Shown here one piece after another: positions 52,259-61,572 of a stretch of DNA of 64,000 bases. Below the pieces are notes generated by a model. The model was not told the origin of the DNA. It did not search any database and worked only from the letters and a program-made list of their open reading frames with translations. Origin of the DNA: Maratus speciosus (Eukaryota; Arthropoda; Arachnida; Araneae; Salticidae); contig OZ010795.1 of the NCBI GenBank assembly GCA_963932465.1, positions 524,215,451-524,279,450 on the forward strand, written 5' to 3'. The position numbers and the translations under genes are program-made. The stretch's first letter is position 1. Each line of letters begins with the position of its first letter.

Positions 52259-53130
52259 AACGAAACTCGTCTATGCCGCAATCTTTAAAATGCAGGAAAC
52301 TCGTCGATCCTGCGATCAGTAACGCACGTATGAGCGCTGTGCGCTCATAAACCGAAAAAAACATCACTGGATGCACGAAACTCGCCTTTCAGCGGTCTCT
52401 AAAATGCACGAAACTCGTCGATGCCGCGATCTCTAAAATGCAGGAAACTCGTCGATGTTGCGATCTGTACCGCACGTATGAGAGCTGCGCGCTGATAAAC
52501 CGAAAAAAAACATCACCGGATGCACGAAACTCGCTGTGCAGCGATCTCTAAGATGCACGAAACTCGTCGATGCCGCGATCTCTAAAATGCATGAAACTCG
52601 TCGATGCTGCGATCAGTAACGTACGTATGAGCGCACAGCGCTCATAAGCCGAAAAGAACATCACTGGATGCACGAAACTCGCTGTGCAGCGATCTCTAAG
52701 AAGCACGAAACTCGTCGATGCAGCGATCAGTAACGCACGTATGAGCGCTGTGTGCTCATTAACCGAAAAATACATCACTGGACGCACGAAACTCTCTGTG
52801 CAGCGATCTCTAAAATGCACGAAACTCGTCGATGCCGCAATCTCTAAAATGCAGGAAACTCGTCGATCCTGCGATCAGTAACGCACGTATGAGCGCTGCG
52901 CGCTCATAAACCGAAAAAACATCACTGGATGCACGAAACTCGCTGTGCAGCTATCTCTAAGATGCACAAAACTCGTCGATGTCGCGATCTCTAAAATGCA
53001 GAAACTCGTCGATGCTGCGATCAGTAACGCACGTATGAGGGCTGCGCGCTCATAAACCGAAAAAAACATCACTGGACGCACGAAACTCGCTGTGCAGCGA
53101 TCTCTAAAATGCAGGAAACTCGTCGATGTT
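52259..53130. repeat. Rest of the 8.89-kb unit, copy 2, shortened
   Basis: This matches 43817-44689 at offset 8441. The join at 52258/52259 equals a precise loss of three monomers (446 bp) between two ATCTCTAAAATG stretches, as expected from exchange between paralogous monomers. Confidence 0.85.
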
Positions 53131-54734
53131 CGCGATCTCTAAAATGCAGGAAACTCGTCCATGCTACGATCAGTAAAGTACGTATGAGCGCTGCGCGCTC
53201 ACAAACCGAAAAAAACATCACTGGACGCACGAAACTCGCTGTGCAGCGATCTCTAAAATGCAGGAAACTCGTCGATGTTCGCGATCTCTAAAATGCAGGA
53301 AACTCGTCGATGCTGCGATCAGTAACGTATGTATGAGCGCGCAGCTCTCATAAGCCGAAAAGAACATCACTGGATGCACGAAACTCGCTGTGCAGCGATC
53401 TCTAAGAAGCACGAAACTCGTCGATGCACCGATCAGTAACGCACGTATGAGCGCTGCGCGCTCATAAACCGAAAAAAACATCACTGGACGCACGAAACTC
53501 TCTGTGCAGCGATCTCTAAAATGCACGAAACTCGTCGATGCCGCAATCTCTAAAATGCAGGAAACTCGTCGATCCTGCGATCAGTAACGCACGTATGAGC
53601 GCTGCGCACTCATAAACCGAAAAAACATCACTGGATGCACGAAACTCACTGTTCAGCGATCTCTAAAATGCACGAAACTCGTCGATGCCGCGATCTCTAA
53701 AATGCAGGAAACTCGTCGATGCTGCGATCAGTAACGCACGTATGAGGGCTGCGCGCTCATAAACCGAAAAAAAACATCACTGGACGCACGAAACTCGCTG
53801 TGTAGCGATCTCTAAAATGCACGAAACTCGTCGATGCCGCGATCACTAAAATGCAGGAAACTCGTCGATACAGCGATCAGTAACGCACGTATGAGGTCTG
53901 CGCGCTCATAAACCTGAAAAAAAAACATCAATGGACCCACGAAACTCTCTGTGCAGCGATCTCTAAAATGAACGAAACTCGTCTATGCCGCAATCTTTAA
54001 AATGCAGGAAACTCGTCGATCCTGCGATCAGTAACGCACGTATGAGCGCTGCGCGCTCATAAACCGAAAAAAACATCACTGGATGCACGAAACTCGCCTT
54101 TCAGCGGTCTCTAAAATGCACGAAACTCGTCGATGCCGCGATCTCTAAAATGCAGGAAACTCGTCGATGTTGCGATCTGTACCACACGTATGAGAGCTGC
54201 GCGCTGATAAACCGAAAAAAAACATCACCGGATGCACGAAACTCGCTGTGCAGCGATCTCTAAGATGCACGAAACTCGTCGATGCCGCGATCTCTAAAAT
54301 GCATGAAACTCGTCGATGCTGCGATCAGTAACGTACGTATGAGCGCACAGCGCTCATAAGCCGAAAAGAACATCACTGGATGCACGAAACTCGCTGTGCA
54401 GCGATCTCTAAGAAGCACGAAACTCGTCGATGCAGCGATCAGTAACGCACGTATGAGCGCTGTGTGCTCATTAACCGAAGAAAACATCACTGGACGCACG
54501 AAACTATCTGTGCAGCGATCTCAAAAATGCACGAAACTCGTCGATGCCGCAATCTCTAAAATGCAGGAAACTCGTCGATCCTGCGATCAGTAACGCACGT
54601 ATGAGCGCTGCGCGCTCATAAACCGAAAAAACATCACTGGATGCACGAAACTCGCTGTGCAGCTATCTCTAAGATGCACAAAACTCGTCGATGTCGCGAT
54701 CTCTAAAATGCAGAAACTCGTCGATGCTGCGATC
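53131..54734. repeat. 1.6-kb block related to 42978-44581
   Basis: This matches 42978-44581 at offset 10153 and starts at a CGCGATCTC stretch. Local changes include AACGTATGTATG near 53326, CCGAAGAAAAC near 54475, AACTATCTG near 54502 and ATCTCAAAAATG near 54520. The last three recur near 61700-61750, which marks this block as the source or sister of the terminal block. Confidence 0.83.
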
Positions 54735-54959
54735 TGTAACGCACGTATGAGCGCTGCGCGCTCATAAACCGAAAAAAAAAATCACTGGATGCACGAAACT
54801 CGCTGTACATTGATCTCTAAGATGCAGGAAACTCGTCGATGCCGCGATCTCTAAAATGCAGGAAACTCGACCATGCTACGATCAGTAAAGTACGTATGAG
54901 CGCTGCGCACTCATAAACCGAAAAAAACATCACTGGACGCACGAAACTCGCTGTTCAGC
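53958..54959. repeat. 1002-bp tandem duplication, unit 1 (7 monomers)
   Basis: Seven monomers (six full-length and one short) run from a TCTATGCCGC monomer to one ending in CTGTTCAGC. The series restarts at 54960. Unit-specific changes are GTACATTGATC near 54806 and CTCGACCATG near 54867. Confidence 0.87.
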
Positions 54960-55961
54960 GATCTCTAAAATGCACGAAACTCGTCTATGCCGCAATCTTT
55001 AAAATGCAGGAAACTCGTCGATCCTGCGATCAGTAACGCACGTATGAGCGCTGCGCGCTCATAAACCGAAAAAAACATCACTGGATGCACGAAACTCGCC
55101 TTTCAGCGGTCTCTAAAATGCACGAAACTCGTCGATGCCGCGATCTCTAAAATGCAGGAAACTCGTCGATGTTGCGATCTGTACCGCACGTATGAGAGCT
55201 GCGCGCTGATAAACCGAAAAAAAACATCACCGGATGCACGAAACTCGCTGTGCAGCGATCTCTAAGATGCACGAAACTCGTCGATGCCGCGATCTCTAAA
55301 ATGCATGAAACTCGTCGATGCTGCGATCAGTAACGTACGTATGAGCGCACAGCGCTCATAAGCCGAAAAGAACATCACTGGATGCACGAAACTCGCTGTG
55401 CAGCGATCTCTAAGAAGCACGAAACTCGTCGATGCAGCGATCAGTAACGCACGTATGAGCGCTGTGTGCTCATTAACCGAAAAAAACATCACTGGACGCA
55501 CGAAACTCTCTGTGCAGCGATCTCTAAAATGCACGAAACTCGTCGATGCCGCAATCTCTAAAATGCAGGAAACTCGTCGATCCTGCGATCAGTAACGCAC
55601 GTATGAGCGCTGCGCGCTCATAAACCGAAAAAACATCACTGGATGCACGAAACTCGCTGTGCAGCTATCTCTAAGATGCACAAAACTCGTCGATGTCGCG
55701 ATCTCTAAAATGCAGAAACTCGTCGATGCTGCGATCTGTAACGCACGTATGAGCGCTGCGCGCTCATAAACCGAAAAAAAAAATCACTGGATGCACGAAA
55801 CTCGCTGTACAGTGATCTCTAAGATGCAGGAACCTCGTCGATGCCGCGATCTCTAAAATGCAGGAAACTCGTCCATGCTACGATCAGTAAAGTACGTATG
55901 AGCGCTGCGCACTCATAAACCGAAAAAAACATCACTGGACGCACGAAACTCGCTGTGCAGC
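54960..55961. repeat. 1002-bp tandem duplication, unit 2 (7 monomers)
   Basis: Same length and order as unit 1. This unit has GTACAGTGATC where unit 1 has GTACATTGATC, and AGGAACCTCG near 55829. The first element keeps ATGCACG where unit 1 has ATGAACG. Confidence 0.87.
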
Positions 55962-56625
55962 GATCTCTAAAATGCACGAAACTCGTCGATGCCGCAATCT
56001 CTAAAATGCAGGAAACTCGTCGATGCTGCGATCAGTAACGCATGTATGAGCGCTGCGCGCTCATAAACCGAAAAAAAACATCACTGGAAGCACGAAACTC
56101 GCTGTTCAGCGATCTCTAAGAAGCACAAAACTCGTCGATGCAGCGATCAGTAACGCACGTATGAGCGCTGCGGGCTCATAAACCGAAAAAACATCACTGG
56201 ACGCACGAAACTCTCTGTGCAGCGATCTCTAAAATGCACGAAACTCGTCTATGCCGCAATCTTTAAAATGCAGGAAACTCGTCGATCCTGCGATCAGTAA
56301 CGCACGTATGAGCGCTTCGCGCTCATAAACCGAAAAAACCATCACTGGATGCACGAAACTCGCCTTTCAGCGATCTCTAAAATGCACGAAACTCGTCGAT
56401 GCCGCGATCTCTAAGAAGCACAAAACTCGTCGATGCAGCGATCAGTAACGCACGTATGAGCGCTGCGGGCTCATAAACCGAAAAAACATCACTGGATGCA
56501 CGAAACTCGCTGTGCAGCTATCTCTAAGATGCACGAAACTCGTCGATGTCGCGATCTCTAAAATGCAGAAACTCGTCGATGCTGCGATCTGTAACGCACG
56601 TATGAGCGCTGCGCGCTAATAAACC

Positions 56626-56638
56626 AAAAAAAAAAAAA
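56626..56638. repeat. Longest A-tract seen (13 A)
   Basis: This A-tract follows AAACC where the usual form is AAACCG plus 6-8 A. The same site varies among related monomers: 10 A near 2111, 11 A near 42906, 12 A near 51793 and 13 A again at 63852-63864. The usual ACATC after the tract has become ATC here. Confidence 0.88.
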
Positions 56639-57556
56639 TCACTGGATGCACGAAACTCGCTGTGCAGCGATCTCTAAGATGCAGGAAACTCGTCGATGCC
56701 GCGATCTCTAAAATGCAGGAAACTCGTCCATGCTACGATCAGTAAAGTACGTATGAGCGCTGCGCGCTCACAAACCGAAAAAAACATCACTGGACGCACG
56801 AAACTCGCTGTGCAGCGATCTCTAAAATGCAGGAAACTCGTCGATGTTCGCGATCTCTAAAATGAAGGAAACTCGTCGATGCTGCGATCAGTAACGTACG
56901 TATGAGCGCGCAGCGCTCATAAGCCGAAAAGAACATCACTGGACGCACGAAACTCTCTGTGCAGCGATCTCTAAAATGCACGAAAGTCGTCGATGCCGCA
57001 ATCTCTAAAATGCAGGAAACTCGTCGATCCTGCGATCAGTAACGCACGTATGAGCGCTGCGCGCTCATAAACCGAAAAAACATCACTGGATGCACGAAAC
57101 TCACTGTTCAGCGATCTCTAAAATGCACGAAACTCGTCGATGCCGCGATCTCTAAAATGCAGGAAACTCGTCGATGCTGCGATCAGTAACGCACGTATGA
57201 GGGCTGCGCGCTCATAAACCGAAAAAAACATCACTGGATGTACGAAACTCGCCTTTCAGCGATCTCTAAAATGCACGAAACTCGTCGATGCCGCGATCTC
57301 TAAAATGCAGGAAACTCGTCGATCCTGCGATCAGTAACGCACGTATGAGCGCTGCGCGCTCATAAACCGAAAAAAAAATCACTGGATGCACGAAACTCGC
57401 TGTACAGTGATCTCTAAGATGCAGGAAACTCGTCGATGCCGCGATCTCTAAAATGCAGGAAACTCGTCCATGCTACGATCAGTAAAGTACGTATGAGCGC
57501 TGCGCACTCATAAACCGAAAAAAACATCACTGGACGCACGAAACTCGCTGTGCAGC

Positions 57557-57691
57557 GATCTCTAAAATGCACGAAACTCGTCGATGCCGCAATGTCTAAA
57601 ATGCAGGAAACTCGTCGATGCTGCGATCAGTGCGCTGCGCGCGCATAAACCGAAAAAAACATCACTGGATGCACGAAACTCGCTGTTCGGC
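57557..57691. repeat. Second 135-bp monomer with the same 13-bp deletion
   Basis: This unit has the same deletion boundary as 6986-7120 (CAGT joined to GCGCTG). Private changes are AATGTCTAAAATG in element B, GCGCGCATAAAC after the join, and a CTGTTCGGC end. Confidence 0.9.
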
Positions 57692-58343
57692 GATCTCTAA
57701 GAAGCACAAAACTCGTCGATGCAGCGATCAGTAACGCACGTATGAGCGCTGCGGGCTCATAAACCGAAAAAACATCACTGGACGCACGAAACTCTCTGTG
57801 CAGCGATCTCTAAAATGCGCGAAACTCGTCTATGCCGCAATCTTTAAAATGCAGGAAACTCGTCGATCCTGCGATCAGTAACGCACGTATGAGCGCTTCG
57901 CGCTCATAAACCGAAAAAAACATCACTGGATGCACGAAACTCGCCTTTCAGCGATCTCTAAAATGCACGAAACTCGTCGATGCCGCGATCTCTAAGAAGC
58001 ATAAACTCGTCGATGCAGCGATCAGTAACGCACGTATGAGCGCTGCGGGCTCATAAGCCGAAAAAACATCACTGGATGCACGAAACTCGCTGTGCAGCTA
58101 TCTCTAAGATGCACGAAACTCGTCGATGTCGCGATCTCTAAAATGCAGAAACTCGTCGATGCTGCGATCTGCAACGCACGTATGAGCGCTGCGCGCTCAT
58201 AAACCAAAAAACAAACATCACTGGATGCACGAAACTCGCTGTGCAGCGATCTCTAAGATGCAGGAAACTCGTCGATGTTCGCGATCTCTAAAATGCAGGA
58301 AACTCGTCGATGCTGCGATCAGTAACGTACGTATGAGCGCGCA

Positions 58344-58897
58344 GCGCTCATAAGCCGAAAAGAACATCACTGGATGCACGAAACTCGCTGTGCAGCGATC
58401 TCTAAGAAGCACGAAACTCGTCGATGCAGCGATCAGTAACGCACGTATGAGCGCTGCGCGCTCATAAACCGAAAAAAACATCACTGGACGCACGAAACTC
58501 TCTGTGCAGCGATCTCTAAAATGCACGAAACTCGTCGATGCCGCAATCTCTGAAATGCAGGAAACTCGTCGATCCTGCGATCAGTAACGCACGTATGAGC
58601 GCTGCGCACTCATAAACCGAAAAAACATCACTGGATGCACGAAACTCACTGTTCAGCGATCTCTAAAATGCACGAAACTGGTCGATGCCGCGATCTCTAA
58701 AATGCAGGAAACTCGTCCATGCTACGATCAGTAAAGTACGTATGAGCGCTGCGCACTCATAAACCGAAAAAAACATCACTGGACGCACGAAACTCGCTGT
58801 GCAGCGATCTCTAAAATGCACGAAACTCGTCGATGCCGCAATCTCTAAAATGCAGGAAACTCGTCGATGCTGCGATCAGTAACGCATGTATGAGCGC
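58344..58897. repeat. 0.55-kb block, copy 1 (palindrome to palindrome)
   Basis: This recurs at 61019-61572 at offset 2675 and shares the rare ATCTCTGAAATG and GAAACTGGTCG. Both edges fall within palindromes. On the left the loops are GCA (58341-58343) versus TGC (61016-61018). On the right they are TGC (58898-58900) versus ACA (61573-61575). Confidence 0.85.
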
Positions 58898-61018
58898 TGC
58901 GCGCTCATAAACCGAAAAAAACATCACTGGATGCACGAAACTCGCTGTTCAGCGATCTCTAAGAAGCACAAAACTCGTCGATGCAGCGATCAGTAACGCA
59001 CGTATGAGCGCTGCGGGCTCATAAACCGAAAAAAACATCACTGGATGCACGAAACTCGCCTTTCAGCGATCTCTAAAATGCACGAAACTCGTCGATGCCG
59101 CGATCTCTAAGAAGCACAAAACTCGTCGATGCAGCGATCAGTAACGCACGTATGAGCGCTGCGGGCTCATAAACCGAAAAAACATCACTGGATGCACGAA
59201 ACTCGCTGTGCAGCTATCTCTAAGATTCACAAAACTCGTCGATGTCGCGATCTCTAAAATGCAGAAACTCGTCGATGCTGCGATCTGTAACGCACGTATG
59301 AGCGCTGCGCGCTCATAAACCGAAAAAAAATCACTGGATGCACGAAACTCGCTGTACAGTGATCTCTAAGATGCAGGAAACTCGTCGATGCCGCGATCTC
59401 TAAAATGCAGGAAACTCGTCCATGCTACGATCAGTAAAGTACGTATGAGCGCTGCGCACTCATAAACCGAAAAAAACATCACTGGACGCACGAAACTCGC
59501 TGTGCAGCGATCTCTAAAATGCACGAAACTCGTCGATGCCGCAATCTCTAAAATGCAGGAAACTCGTCGATCCTGCGATCAGTAACGCATGAATGAGCGC
59601 TGCGCGCTCATAAACCGAAAAAAAAAATCACTGGATGCACGAAACTCGCTGTTCAGCGATCTCTAAGAAGCACAAAACTCGTCGATGCAGCGATCAGTAA
59701 CGCACGTATGAGCGCTGCGCGCTCATAAACCGAAAAAAACATCACTGGACGCACGAAACTCTCTGTGCAGCGATCTCTAAAATGCACGAAACTCGTCGAT
59801 GCCGCAATCTCTAAAATGCAGGAAACTCGTCGATCCTGCGATCAGTAACGCACGTATGAGCGCTGCGCACTCATAAACCGAAAAAACATCACTGGATGCA
59901 CGAAACTCACTGTTCAGCGATCTCTAAAATGCACGAAACTCGTCGATGCCGCGATCTCTAAAATGCAGGAAACTCGTCGATGCTGCGATCAGTAACGCAC
60001 GTATGAGGGCTGCGCGCTCATAAACCGAAAAAAAACCTCACTGGACGCACGAAACTCGCTGTGTAGCGATCTCTAAAATGCACGAAACTCGTCGATGCCG
60101 CGATCTCTAAAATGCAGGAAACTCGTCGATACAGCGATCAGTAACGCACGTATGAGGTCTGCGCGCTCATAAACCTGAAAAAAAAACATCAATGGACCCA
60201 CGAAACTCTCTGTGCAGCGATCTCTAAAATGCACGAAACTCGTCTATGCCGCAATCTTTAAAATGCAGGAAACTCGTCGATCCTGCGATCAGTAACGCAC
60301 GTATGAGCGCTGCGCGCTCATAAACCGAAAAAAACGTCACTGGATGCACGAAACTCGCCTTTCAGCGATCTCTAAAATGCACGAAACTCGTCGATGCCGC
60401 GATCTCTAAAATGCAGGAAACTCGTCAATGTTGCGATCTGTACCGCACGTATGAGCGCTGCGCGCTGATAAACCGAAAAGAACATCACTGGATGCACGAA
60501 ACTCGCTGTGCAGCGATCTCTAAGAAGCACGAAACTCGTCGATTCAGCGATCAGTAACGCACGTATGAGCGCTGCGCGATCATAAACCGAAAAAAACATC
60601 ACTGGACTCACGAAACTCTCTGTGCAGCGATCTCTAAAATGCACGAAACTCGTCGATGCCGCAATCTCTAAAATGCAGGAAACTCGTCGATCCTGCGATC
60701 AGTAACGCACGTATGAGCGCTGCGTGCTCATAAACCGAAAAAACATCACTGGATGCACGAAACTCACTGTTCAGCGATCTCTAAAATGCACGAAACTCGT
60801 CGATGCCGCGATCTCTAAAATGCAGGAAACTCGTCGATGCTGCGATCAGTAACGCACATATGAGGGCTGCGCGCTCATAAACCGAAAAAAACATCACTGG
60901 ATGTACGAAACTCGCCTTTCAGTGATCTCTAAAATGCACGAAACTCGTCGATGCCGCGATCTCTAAAATGCAGGAAACTCGTCGATCCTGCGATCAGTAA
61001 CGCACGTATGAGCGCTGC
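58898..61018. repeat. Mosaic satellite segment
   Basis: From about 59180 to 61018 the monomer order matches about 28310-30148 at a constant offset of 30870, although single bases differ (for example GCGCACTCAT here versus GCGCACACAT there). The match stops inside the palindrome 61007-61027. Its left context belongs to this series and its right context (AAGCCGAAAAG) to the next block. Confidence 0.8.
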
Positions 61019-61572
61019 GCGCTCATAAGCCGAAAAGAACATCACTGGATGCACGAAACTCGCTGTGCAGCGATCTCTAAGAAGCACGAAACTCGTCGAT
61101 GCAGCGATCAGTAACGCACGTATGAGCGCTGCGCGCTCATAAACCGAAAAAAACATCACTGGACGCACGAAACTCTCTGTGCAGCGATCTCTAAAATGCA
61201 CGAAACTCGTCGATGCCGCAATCTCTGAAATGCAGGAAACTCGTCGATCCTGCGATCAGTAACGCACGTATGAGCGCTGCGCACTCATAAACCGAAAAAA
61301 CATCACTGGATGCACGAAACTCACTGTTCAGCGATCTCTAAAATGCACGAAACTGGTCGATGCCGCGATCTCTAAAATGCAGGAAACTCGTCCATGCTAC
61401 GATCAGTAAAGTACGTATGAGCGCTGCGCACTCATAAACCGAAAAAAACATCACTGGACGCACGAAACTCGCTGTGCAGCGATCTCTAAAATGCACGAAA
61501 CTCGTCGATGCCGCAATCTCTAAAATGCAGGAAACTCGTCGATGCTGCGATCAGTAACGCATGTATGAGCGC
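61019..61572. repeat. 0.55-kb block, copy 2 (palindrome to palindrome)
   Basis: Counterpart of 58344-58897. It sits between two other blocks, with both joins inside palindromes (61007-61027 and 61564-61584). Confidence 0.85.

Larger units (their letters stand above)
55962..58343. repeat. Mosaic satellite segment
   Basis: To 56774 this is shared with 63188-64000. From about 57540 it follows the series at about 6970-7880 of the first HOR, including the rare 13-bp deletion monomer. It also contains the longest A-tract I found (13 A, 56626-56638). The segment ends at the palindrome 58332-58352, which carries the inverted loop. Confidence 0.8.
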
